A program made the translations under genes and the position numbers. Under the pieces are notes generated by a model that had not been told where the DNA came from, made no database searches, and saw only the letters and a program-made list of their open reading frames with translations. From positions 49,083 through 63,596 of the forward strand of contig DXLV01000002.1 in the NCBI GenBank assembly GCA_019414545.1: a stretch of 14,514 bases of DNA. The letters are read 5' to 3'. Source of the stretch: Collinsella sp. Lineage in GTDB: Bacteria > Actinomycetota > Coriobacteriia > Coriobacteriales > Coriobacteriaceae. Of the stretch, positions 6,061 through 13,246 are shown piece by piece. Position 1 is the first letter of the stretch, and every line of letters starts with the position of its first letter.

Positions 6061-6271
6061 GCGGCGATCCGGAATCTACCTGCACAGTCGCTCCGCATCC
6101 CGTCCGTTGGCGCAAGTGGTGCCGAATGTAATCTGCCCCCCTTGCACGCTTGTCCTCCTTGCAGCAATCTGTTGGTTGAACGTCGTTATGTGCTTGCAGT
6201 TTCTGGGCAAGCCGTCTCGCAGCAAAGTAGACTAGATGGCCATTTCAAAAAGCCTACTCAGAGGAGGAACC

Positions 6272-6592
6272 ATGCTTGAGGGTACGTATGTGGTTTCGGC
6301 CCAGACGCCGGTGGGGAGTAGACGCGGCGAGGTGACGTTTTCACATGGGGTGAACGGCGCGCTCAGGGCAGTACTAAACGTCAGGGGTCTCAATATCGCT
6401 CTCTCGAGTGCCCGTGCTGAGGGCGATTTCTTTGAGCTCTTGGGTACTATCTCCCACGTCTTGATGGGCAAGGCGCCCTTTACATGCACGGGGTCGGTCG
6501 AGGGTGATCGACTCACTGCTACCGCGCGGTCGGGTTCCGTTTCGATCTCGCTGAGCGGTATGCGTAAAGAGCCTTCGGGGCGCACCGCATAA
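6272..6592 (+). CDS. Small beta-rich protein of unknown function
   Basis: A 106-residue protein with no signal peptide and no membrane segment. I do not assign a function. The sequence alternates short strands and turns: GTYVVSAQTPVGSRRGEVTF (4-23), a glycine-centred middle, then FTCTGSVEGDRLTATA and VSISLSGMRK near the end. This is the pattern of a small beta-barrel or sandwich with repeated 'TP.G' and 'G.V.GD.L' turns. I recall similar stand-alone proteins in Clostridia and Actinobacteria, but cannot verify that here. I chose the ATG at 6272 for its strong GAGGAGG (6260-6266); an earlier in-frame ATG at 6236 would place that site inside the gene. It lies 121 bases upstream of feoAB in the same direction, with a likely separate feoAB promoter between, so co-function is not implied. 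Confidence 0.7.
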   Translation: MLEGTYVVSAQTPVGSRRGEVTFSHGVNGALRAVLNVRGLNIALSSARAEGDFFELLGTISHVLMGKAPFTCTGSVEGDRLTATARSGSVSISLSGMRKEPSGRTA

Positions 6593-6665
6593 AGTTTGCG
6601 CAGGTAAACATCGGTATTTGACTTTATAAAATAGTTCAGAGCGCTATCATTTGTCGTTACGAGTT

Positions 6666-6690
6666 GGTTAACCCCGGTAAACGGTTAACC
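6666..6690. promoter_or_regulatory. Twin GGTTAACC boxes upstream of feoAB
   Basis: Two identical self-complementary octamers, GGTTAACC at 6666-6673 and 6683-6690, are 17 bases apart centre to centre; the second extends to CGGTTAACCG. They sit 24-48 bases before the feoAB start and just downstream of promoter-like TTGACT (6618-6623) and TATCAT (6645-6650; 21-base spacer, long). GGTTA/TAACC half-sites resemble those of DtxR/IdeR-type metal regulators, though the spacing is not classical. Iron-dependent repression is an inference. Confidence 0.45.
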
Positions 6691-6713
6691 GCGTCTAACG
6701 AAAGGATGAGCGC

Positions 6714-9074
6714 GTGAAGCTCGATACACTCGAGATTGGAAAGGACGCCGTTGTCGCATCGGTGACATCCGACGACCAGGCGCTCCGTCAGCATATTTTG
6801 GACATGGGCCTGACGCCGGGCACCGAAGTCACCATGATGAAGTACGCCCCCATGGGCGACCCGCTCGAGATTCGCCTGCGTGGCTACGAGTTGACGCTGC
6901 GCAAGGACGATGCCGCTCGCATCGAGCTCGTGGGTATTCACGACACCGATACGGGTCCGCGCGCTAACGCCGCAATCGGCACGACGGAGCATCCGGCCCT
7001 GGGCGAGGGGACGTATTCGCCCCGTGCGGCAAAGACGGCCGTGCCCGAGGGCGCGCCGCTGCACTTTGCCCTCGCTGGCAACCAAAACTGCGGCAAGACC
7101 ACGTTGTTCAACCAACTGACAGGTTCCAACCAGCACGTCGGTAACTTTCCCGGCGTGACGGTCGACCGCAAGGACGGCACTATCCGTAACCATCCCGAGG
7201 CAAGCGTTACCGACCTGCCCGGCATCTATTCGCTGTCGCCGTACACGGGCGAAGAGATCGTCAGCCGCCAATTCATCTTGGACGAAAACCCCGACGCCAT
7301 CATCGACATCATTGACGCCACCAACATCGAGCGTAACCTGTACCTGACACTGCAGCTCATGGAGCTTGACCGTCCTATGGTCATCGCGCTCAACATGATG
7401 GACGAGGTGACCGCCAACGGCGGCGCCGTGGACGTCAACCTGCTCGAGAGCCTGTTGGGCGTGCCCGTTGTCCCCATTAGCGCTGCCCGCAACGAGGGCA
7501 TCGGCGAGTTGGTGGACCACGCCCTGCACGTGGCACGGTTCCGCGAGCGCCCCGGTCGCCTGGACTTCTGTGCGCCCGATGGCTCGGACGGCGGTGCACT
7601 GCATCGCTGCATCCACGGTATTGCCAACCTGATCGAGGACCATGCCGTGACGGCGCACATTCCGGTGCGTTTTGCGGCGACCAAGCTGGTTGAAGGCGAC
7701 GAGCTGGTGACCGAGGCGCTTCACTTGGATCGCAATGAGCTCGACGCTATCGAGCACATCATTACCCAGATGGAGGGCGAAGCCGGCACCGACCGTCTGT
7801 CCGCGCTGGCCGATATGCGCTTTAGCTTTATCGGCGACGTGTGCGGGCGTTGCGTCGTCAAGCCGCACGAGAGCCGCGAGCACGTGCGCTCCGTCAAGAT
7901 CGACCGCATCCTGACGGGTCGCTACACAGCCATTCCGGCGTTTCTGGTGATCATGGGCCTCGTCTTTTGGCTGACGTTTGGCGTGATCGGCGCGGCGTTG
8001 CAGGGACTCATGGAGGACGGCATCGCTGCCATCATCGCCTCGGCCGATGCGGGCCTCAAGGCGTTCGGCACCAACGACGTAGTGCGCTCGCTGGCTGTCG
8101 ACGGCGTGCTTACGGGCGTGGGCAGCGTGCTGACCTTCCTGCCGATTATCGTCGTGCTCTTTTTGTTCCTTTCCATTCTGGAAGACTCGGGCTACATGGC
8201 GCGCGTGGCCTTTGTCATGGATAAAGTGCTGCGTCGCTTTGGCCTGTCGGGCCGCAGCTTCGTGCCCATGCTCGTCGGTTTTGGCTGTACCGTGCCGGCT
8301 ATCATGTCGACCCGTACGCTCCCATCCGAGCACGACCGCAAGATGACGGTCATGCTCACGCCGTTTATGAGCTGCTCGGCCAAGTTGCCGGTCTACGGAC
8401 TGCTGTGCGGGGCGTTTTTCCCACAGGCGACGGTTCCCGCCATGGTCTCGCTCTATCTGATTGGCATTGCGGTCGGTTGCATCGCGGCTTTGGTGCTCAA
8501 CCGCACGGCATTTAAGGGCGACCCGGTGCCGTTTATCATGGAGCTCCCCAATTACCGCCTGCCGAGCGTCAAGACGACGGTGATGCTGGCATGGGATAAG
8601 GCCAAGGACTTCATCACCAAGGCCTTCACCATTATCTTTGCCGCTACGGTGGTCATTTGGTTCCTTCAGACGTTCGACATCCGCTTTAATGTGGTCGCCG
8701 ATCAGTCGCAGAGTCTGCTTGCCGGTCTGGGCAGCATTATCGCTCCGCTGCTGGCGCCGCTCGGCTTCGGCGACTGGCGCGCCTCGACGGCGCTCGTCAC
8801 CGGACTTATCGCCAAGGAGAGCGTCATTTCGACCCTCACGGTGCTTTTGGGCGCAACGTCGCCCGCGGTGCTGTCAACCATGTTTTCGCCGTTTACCGCT
8901 TACGTGTTCCTGGTCTTTACGCTGCTGTACCCGCCCTGCGTGGCGTCCATTGGCGCCGTCAAGAGCGAGCTGGGCGCGCGCTATGCCGTTGCCGTGTTCG
9001 CGTTTCAGGTGACGGTCGCCTGGATCGTGGCGTTTGTCGTGCATTCGGCGGGCATATTGCTGGGGTTGGCTTAG
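6714..9074 (+). CDS. feoB: Fused FeoA-FeoB ferrous iron transporter
   Basis: A 786-residue inner-membrane Fe(II) transporter with the usually separate FeoA fused at the N-terminus. Residues 1-75 form the SH3-like FeoA domain (ILDMGLTPGTEV...GYELTLRKDDAARIEL), followed by a linker to about 115. The G-protein domain has G1 GNQNCGKTT (122-130), G2 in FPGVTVD (145-151), G3 DLPG (167-170), G4 NMMD (227-230) and G5 SAA (256-258). The membrane part starts near residue 405 and includes the two Gate-type halves, with FVPMLVGFGCTVPAIM and MLTPFMSCSAKLPVYG segments. The GTG at 6714 follows AAAGGA by seven bases; the nearby ATG at 6706 is out of frame. Ferrous uptake fits an anaerobe. A twin palindromic box upstream suggests metal-responsive control. 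No FeoC is seen. A clear terminator follows. Confidence 0.96.
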   Translation: MKLDTLEIGKDAVVASVTSDDQALRQHILDMGLTPGTEVTMMKYAPMGDPLEIRLRGYELTLRKDDAARIELVGIHDTDTGPRANAAIGTTEHPALGEGTYSPRAAKTAVPEGAPLHFALAGNQNCGKTTLFNQLTGSNQHVGNFPGVTVDRKDGTIRNHPEASVTDLPGIYSLSPYTGEEIVSRQFILDENPDAIIDIIDATNIERNLYLTLQLMELDRPMVIALNMMDEVTANGGAVDVNLLESLLGVPVVPISAARNEGIGELVDHALHVARFRERPGRLDFCAPDGSDGGALHRCIHGIANLIEDHAVTAHIPVRFAATKLVEGDELVTEALHLDRNELDAIEHIITQMEGEAGTDRLSALADMRFSFIGDVCGRCVVKPHESREHVRSVKIDRILTGRYTAIPAFLVIMGLVFWLTFGVIGAALQGLMEDGIAAIIASADAGLKAFGTNDVVRSLAVDGVLTGVGSVLTFLPIIVVLFLFLSILEDSGYMARVAFVMDKVLRRFGLSGRSFVPMLVGFGCTVPAIMSTRTLPSEHDRKMTVMLTPFMSCSAKLPVYGLLCGAFFPQATVPAMVSLYLIGIAVGCIAALVLNRTAFKGDPVPFIMELPNYRLPSVKTTVMLAWDKAKDFITKAFTIIFAATVVIWFLQTFDIRFNVVADQSQSLLAGLGSIIAPLLAPLGFGDWRASTALVTGLIAKESVISTLTVLLGATSPAVLSTMFSPFTAYVFLVFTLLYPPCVASIGAVKSELGARYAVAVFAFQVTVAWIVAFVVHSAGILLGLA

Positions 9075-9115
9075 CTATTTATTGACGGCGCAACCCCTGT
9101 GTATTGAGTTGATTG

Positions 9116-9155
9116 CGGTCCCGCATCTGTTGCTGACGGATGCGGGACCGTTGCT
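9116..9155 (+). terminator. Terminator of feoAB
   Basis: A perfect 12-bp stem CGGTCCCGCATC (9116-9127) with 9139-9150, an 11-base loop, then TTGCT. The T-tract is short and runs straight into the TATAAT of the next promoter. Confidence 0.75.
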
Positions 9156-9162
9156 ATATAAT
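9133..9162 (+). promoter_or_regulatory. Promoter of the MFS gene, overlapping the feoAB terminator
   Basis: A consensus -10 TATAAT (9157-9162) has CTGACG (9133-9138) 18 bases upstream as a fair -35 (4 of 6). The -35 lies in the loop and stem of the feoAB terminator. It predicts a start near 9169 and a leader of about 27 bases. Confidence 0.55.
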
Positions 9163-9195
9163 CGCCTCCGCTCAAAATGATTGGAGACGTTATAT

Positions 9196-10392
9196 ATGAG
9201 TCAGGCAAGACAAGATGGCATCTCACTCAGGCAGTGGCTCCCGCTTATCGGGCTCGCCTGCTGCGCATTCGTGTTCAACACGTCGGAGTTCATGCCCATC
9301 GGCCTTCTGACCGATATCGCCGCGTCGTTCTCGCTCACCGAGGCCCAGGCAGGCATCATGATTTCGGTCTACGCCTGGGGCGTCATGTTGCTGTCGTTGC
9401 CGCTTATGGTGTTTGCCTCGCGCTTCGAGTTCAAGCGTATGCTGCTCGGCGTGCTCGCCGTGTTCTCGCTCGGGCAGTTTCTGTCGGCCGTGGCGCCGAC
9501 CTATCCTATTTTGGTCTGCGCGCGCCTGGTGGTCGCCTGCTCGCACGCCGTGTTCTGGTCGGTCGCTTCGATCATAGCCTCGCGCCTGGTCGATACGCGT
9601 CATGGGGCGCTCGCCATCAGCATGATTGCCACGGGCTCGTCCATCGCGCAGATCTTCGGCCTGCCCCTCGGTCGCGCCATCGGCCTGGCCGTGGGCTGGC
9701 GTATGACGTTTGCCGTGGTCGGAGCTTTTTCTGCCGTCGCGGTGGTGTACCAGGCAGCGGTGTTCCCGGTCATGCCGGCGGGCGAGCGCTTTACCGTCAA
9801 ACAGCTGCCCGAGCTGCTCAAGAACCCGTTCCTCATCGCGCTCTACGCGGTCACGGTCTTTATGGCGACCGGCTACTACGCGGGTTACAGCTATATCGAG
9901 CCCTTCCTGGCGCAGGTCGCCCATGTCGACGCAAGCGCCATCACCATGACGCTGACGGCGTTTGGCTGCTCCGGTCTGCTCGGAAGCTGGCTGTTCGGCC
10001 GACTGTTCGATGGCCATCGCTTTCCGTTCTTGGCTATCACACTCTCCGGCGTGCCTGTGGCTCTGCTGCTCATGGGTCCGGTTGCACCGTCGCTCGTCGC
10101 CGTTCTCGCTGTTTGCGCGCTATGGGGCTGCTGCTCCACGGCCTTTAACGTGGCGTTTCAGGCCGAGCTCATCAAGTACACGCCGGCGGATTCGTCGGCC
10201 GTCGCCATGTCGATCTTCTCGGGCCTGTTTAACCTCGGCATCGGCACGGGCACCGCGATCGGCGGCGCCGTGGTTTCGGGTCCCGGTATCGCTTGGATTG
10301 GCTTTGCGGGCGGGGCGATTACCGTCGTGGGCGTCATCCTCGCCATTACGGTGCTGTTCCCGGCCATACGCCGCGCAAAGCCCGTCGCCTAA
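9196..10392 (+). CDS. MFS transporter, SotB/AraJ-type sugar efflux family
   Basis: A 398-residue, 12-TM major facilitator protein. The N-terminus FVFNTSEFMPIGLLTDIA (about 26-43 of this start) and later YAWGVMLLSLP, HAVFWSV, IATGSSIAQIFGLPLGR, GWRMTFAVVGA and GYSYIEPF follow E. coli SotB closely. SotB exports arabinose, lactose and thiogalactosides; other members of this drug:H+ antiporter group export other small molecules, so the substrate here is open. I chose the ATG at 9196 because GGAG (9183-9186) precedes it at normal spacing; a TTG at 9181 would begin on that site. It has its own promoter. It is followed by a GH13 enzyme after a 153-base gap holding a palindromic repeat, so the two are probably not one operon. 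Confidence 0.9.
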   Translation: MSQARQDGISLRQWLPLIGLACCAFVFNTSEFMPIGLLTDIAASFSLTEAQAGIMISVYAWGVMLLSLPLMVFASRFEFKRMLLGVLAVFSLGQFLSAVAPTYPILVCARLVVACSHAVFWSVASIIASRLVDTRHGALAISMIATGSSIAQIFGLPLGRAIGLAVGWRMTFAVVGAFSAVAVVYQAAVFPVMPAGERFTVKQLPELLKNPFLIALYAVTVFMATGYYAGYSYIEPFLAQVAHVDASAITMTLTAFGCSGLLGSWLFGRLFDGHRFPFLAITLSGVPVALLLMGPVAPSLVAVLAVCALWGCCSTAFNVAFQAELIKYTPADSSAVAMSIFSGLFNLGIGTGTAIGGAVVSGPGIAWIGFAGGAITVVGVILAITVLFPAIRRAKPVA

Positions 10393-10408
10393 TCACGTTC
10401 CCTCATCA

Positions 10409-10473
10409 GTTGCGGTGGAATAGAGACTGTTTGCCCGGTTTATTGGTCTCAACAGTCCCTATTTCACCGCAAC
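10409..10473. repeat. Interspersed palindrome, copy B
   Basis: 23-base arms (10409-10431 and 10451-10473) match with two mismatches around a 19-base loop. The outer 15 bases, GTTGCGGTGGAATAG, equal the terminus of copy A at 5967-6031 apart from one or two positions. The next bases (ACTGTT here, TTCCTGTTT in copy A) and the loop differ. Both copies are followed by CTT[AG]TTTT. It sits after the MFS stop and may also act as its transcript end. Confidence 0.75.
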
Positions 10474-10545
10474 TTATTTTGGAGGAGGGGATGCACGGCA
10501 GGCATACAATGGATGGCGTTGTGTTGAGCTTACCGGGAGGCTGCT

Positions 10546-11922
10546 ATGTGGGCATACGAGACGACGTTCTATCAGGTCTATCCGCTGGGCTTTTGCGGAG
10601 CTCCGCGCGAAAACGCCGCGCCCGTTGCCGAGGATGAACTCGCCCAGGCTGCCAACGCCGCGCCTAACCCCGATGCTCCCATTATGAAAATCGCCCAATG
10701 GGCCGGCTACCTGCAGGAACTCGGCATCGGTGCTGTGCTCATTAACCCGCCGCTCGAATCCGACAGTCACGGTTACGACACGCGCAGCCTGCGCCATATC
10801 GACCGTCGCCTGGGTGGGGATGCCGACTTTGCCGCCGTGTGCGAGACACTGCATGCCCATGGCATCCGTGTGGTGCTTGATGCCGTCTTCAACCATGTCG
10901 GTCGCGGTTTTTGGGCCTTCCGCGATGTTCAGGAGCGCAAGTGGGACTCGCCCTACAAGGACTGGTTTCACATTAGCTTTGACGGCGACTCCTGCTATGG
11001 CGACGGCTTTTGGTACGAGGGCTGGGAAGGCCATTTTGAGCTTGTGAAGCTCAACTTGCAAAACCCCGCCGTGGTCGATTACCTGCTTGAGTCCGTGCGT
11101 CGCTGGGCCGAGGGCTTTGGCATCGACGGCCTGCGCCTGGACGTTGCCTATATGCTTGACCGCGACTTTATGCGCCGCCTACACTCCTTTACCCGTGAGC
11201 TCAAGCCCGGCTTTGTGCTCATCGGCGAGACGCTCCACGGCGACTACAATCAGATCGTCAACGACGAGATGCTCGACTCGTGCACTAATTACGAGTGCTA
11301 CAAGGGCCTGTATTCCAGCTTTAATTCGGTCAACATGTTCGAGATCGCCCATTCGCTGCACCGCCAGTTTGGCGGCGATCCGTGGTGCATCTACCGCGGC
11401 AAACATCTGCTGTCGTTTGTCGACAACCACGACGTGCCGCGCCTGGCAAGCATCCTCACCGACAAGTCGTGCCTGCGTCCCGCCTATGGCATGCTCTTTG
11501 GCATGCCGGGCATTCCGTGCGTCTACTATGGCAGCGAGTGGGGAATTGCCGGCGAAAAGGGCGGCCCCGATGGCGACTGGGCGCTGCGGCCTGCGCTCGA
11601 TGAGCCCGCGCCCAACGAGCTGACGGCGTTCATCACGCAGCTCGCGCACCTGCGCTCGGCCGACGATGCGGCGGCACGCGCTCTCAACTACGGCGCGTAC
11701 CGCAACGTGGTGATTCAGAACAAGCAACTGTTGTTTGAGCGCGCCTGTGACGGCGCGACGGTGCTCGTGGCGGTGAACGCCGTGGACGAGCCTTACACCT
11801 TTGGCGCCGGCGAGCTCAACGGCTCCTTTGTCGATTTGCTTGCCGACGATGCACCCACGGTCGAGCTGGCTGGCTCCCTTGAGCTTGCGCCCTACGAGGT
11901 GCGTTATCTGTTGAGGGCCTAG
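10546..11922 (+). CDS. GH13 alpha-amylase-family glycoside hydrolase, intracellular
   Basis: A 458-residue (beta/alpha)8 alpha-glucan enzyme without signal peptide, so it acts on imported maltodextrins or related oligosaccharides. The four conserved GH13 regions are visible: I DAVFNH (112-117), II GLRLDVA with nucleophile Asp199, III GETLHG with acid/base Glu228, and IV FVDNHD with transition-state Asp296. The PCVYYGSEWG segment (324-333) is also typical. A short all-beta C-domain follows (about 385-458). The domain B insertion (about 118-170) is short. Start: ATG 10546 with GGGAGG five bases upstream. Maltodextrinase or neopullulanase-like activity is plausible, but the subfamily cannot be fixed by eye. 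The downstream DNA glycosylase gene starts three bases after its stop, so they are co-transcribed. Confidence 0.92.
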   Translation: MWAYETTFYQVYPLGFCGAPRENAAPVAEDELAQAANAAPNPDAPIMKIAQWAGYLQELGIGAVLINPPLESDSHGYDTRSLRHIDRRLGGDADFAAVCETLHAHGIRVVLDAVFNHVGRGFWAFRDVQERKWDSPYKDWFHISFDGDSCYGDGFWYEGWEGHFELVKLNLQNPAVVDYLLESVRRWAEGFGIDGLRLDVAYMLDRDFMRRLHSFTRELKPGFVLIGETLHGDYNQIVNDEMLDSCTNYECYKGLYSSFNSVNMFEIAHSLHRQFGGDPWCIYRGKHLLSFVDNHDVPRLASILTDKSCLRPAYGMLFGMPGIPCVYYGSEWGIAGEKGGPDGDWALRPALDEPAPNELTAFITQLAHLRSADDAAARALNYGAYRNVVIQNKQLLFERACDGATVLVAVNAVDEPYTFGAGELNGSFVDLLADDAPTVELAGSLELAPYEVRYLLRA

Positions 11923-11925
11923 GCC

Positions 11926-12489
11926 ATGGCTGCTGCCGACGAGGGCTATCAACATATTGAGCATGGGTTTGAACCCGTGTTTGACGAGCGCTCGCGCGTT
12001 TTGGTGCTGGGGTCGTTTCCCTCGGTGCTCTCGCGTGCCAATGCCTTCTACTATGGCAATCCGCAGAACCGCTTTTGGCGCGTGATGGCCGCGTGCCTCG
12101 GTGTGCCCGCGCCGCCCAACGAGGGCGATCCTTTGGCAAGCGGTGAGCCCGCGACGCTCGATGCCTCCATTGCTGCCAAGCGATCCATGCTGTTGAACGG
12201 TGGCGTGGCCCTGTGGGACGTGATCGAGAGCTGCGACATTAAGGGCTCGAGCGACGCGAGCATTCGCAACGTTGTGCCGGCACATATCGAGTGCATTACC
12301 GATGCCGCGCCGATCGAGGTCGTTGTCTGTAACGGCGGTACGGCAGGGCGACTCTACAAACGCTACTTGCAAGATCGGACGGGGCTGCCCGCCATCGTCC
12401 TGCCCTCGACAAGTCCTGCCAATGCCGCCTGGCGCCTGGAACGTCTTGTTGAGCGTTGGCACGAAGCCGTTGACTGGGCTGTTATTTAG
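11926..12489 (+). CDS. DNA glycosylase of the uracil/TDG superfamily (HDG, deoxyinosine type)
   Basis: A 187-residue uracil-DNA-glycosylase-superfamily protein, closest to the family often named hypoxanthine/deoxyinosine DNA glycosylase. It would remove deaminated bases to start base excision repair. Motif 1 is VLVLGSFPSVLSR (25-37) followed by FYYGNPQNRFW (41-51), where Asn48 sits in the NxFW motif; motif 2 is LPSTSPANA (159-167). Length and motif spacing fit the family. The ATG at 11926 lies three bases after the GH13 stop, with GAGGG inside the GH13 end as ribosome site, so translation is probably coupled. The pairing with a sugar enzyme looks like operon packing and not shared function. 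Its stop is one base from the end of the convergent minus-strand gene. Confidence 0.85.
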   Translation: MAAADEGYQHIEHGFEPVFDERSRVLVLGSFPSVLSRANAFYYGNPQNRFWRVMAACLGVPAPPNEGDPLASGEPATLDASIAAKRSMLLNGGVALWDVIESCDIKGSSDASIRNVVPAHIECITDAAPIEVVVCNGGTAGRLYKRYLQDRTGLPAIVLPSTSPANAAWRLERLVERWHEAVDWAVI

Positions 12490-12490
12490 T

Positions 12491-13153
12491 TTAGATTTTT
12501 GTTTGAGCGTGGGCGCCCAGACGTTTCAGAACGCCTCGCCAGATCGGCGCGGGCACGGCTGGCTCGGCGCAAACCATGCCGTCGGTGTCGACGTTGGCGG
12601 CATTGCCGCCGCCAAGTCGCTGTGCATGCTCGACGGAGCAGCCCATGCGCACAGCGCCCACAAGCTTATCCATCGCTTCCGAAAATGGTCGGCGCAAGAG
12701 GCCCATGCGTGGGGAATGGCGAAGCGCCGCAATGCCGCTGCCAGCGCAGATGGCAACGCCGCCACACCACAATTGGTCATGGCGCTCGCATGCCTTGTGC
12801 AGACGAACGGCGGCCCCACGCGCCTGCTCAGCGCCCTGTTGTGCGGCTCGAATCACGGCGTAGACACGCGTTCCCGTACTGCCAAAGCGCTCAAGCGCCT
12901 GCTCGATGGCTGTCAACGTCTCATCGTCAGCCATATCTTCAATGGCCAGCACGATGCCATCGGCAACGCTGCCGGCGTCATTTGCCTTCAAGTCGACTGG
13001 GCGGGGGAGTGCAGTGCCGGAAAGCTGTGCATAGGCGGCGATGGCATCCTGCAGGTCCCAAAGCAAAAACTCAAGATCGGCGCTCTTGGGAATGCTGATA
13101 TACGCAATGGTTTGCAGTGTTTTTGGTGCGTCGCCACGCGCGGTCGTCTCCAT
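12491..13153 (-). CDS. Flavodoxin-fold-like protein (NAD(P)H:FMN reductase type?), uncertain
   Basis: A 220-residue soluble protein that I recognise only weakly. The C-terminal half (LWCGGVAICAGSGIAALRHSPRMGLLRRPFSEAMDKL, about 128-164) resembles flavodoxin-like/NAD(P)H-dependent oxidoreductases of Gram-positive bacteria, and DGIVLAIEDMADDETLTAIEQAL (about 66-88) fits a Rossmann-like strand-helix. The N-terminal phosphate-binding loop expected of flavodoxins (GSxR or TxTGNT) is not seen; the segment reads YISIPKSADLEF instead. It may therefore bind no flavin or be a divergent relative. The ATG at 13153 has AAAGGAG upstream. It is divergent from the aminotransferase (93-base gap) and convergent with the glycosylase. 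That the gene is real is well supported by its ribosome site and codon pattern; function is open. Confidence 0.6.
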   Translation of the reverse strand: METTARGDAPKTLQTIAYISIPKSADLEFLLWDLQDAIAAYAQLSGTALPRPVDLKANDAGSVADGIVLAIEDMADDETLTAIEQALERFGSTGTRVYAVIRAAQQGAEQARGAAVRLHKACERHDQLWCGGVAICAGSGIAALRHSPRMGLLRRPFSEAMDKLVGAVRMGCSVEHAQRLGGGNAANVDTDGMVCAEPAVPAPIWRGVLKRLGAHAQTKI

Positions 13154-13246
13154 GCCATCTCCTTTCCGGCTCGTTTCCGTTTAGGTTACACCGTCTGGCG
13201 GCGCCCCGCCGCGATATCCTAGTGCAACCCTTACGAAAGGAACGCC

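Larger units (their letters stand above)
5811..6271. other. Gene-poor 461-base stretch
   Basis: Between the antiporter stop and the small beta-rich protein I find no supportable gene. Open frames that cross it are cysteine/arginine-rich without domain character. It contains, in order: weak hairpins (5811-5920), the antiporter terminator (5924-5965), a long palindrome (5967-6031), the 13-mer GGGGACGGAGGAA (6048-6060), and about 200 bases with no structure I recognise. A promoter for the next gene must lie here but none stands out. Confidence 0.6.

Noticed and set aside
5911..6279. A 122-codon plus-strand frame through the gene-poor stretch
   Set aside because: It begins upstream of a terminator, runs through both arms of the palindrome, and its product is low-complexity Cys/Arg/Leu without motif or ribosome site.
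6657..8333. A 558-codon minus-strand open frame across feoAB
   Set aside because: It mirrors the FeoA/G-protein domains, has repetitive His/Asp/Val composition, and shows no family motif.
11179..12462. A 427-codon minus-strand open frame across the GH13 and glycosylase genes
   Set aside because: It overlaps two well-supported genes entirely and has no recognisable domain.
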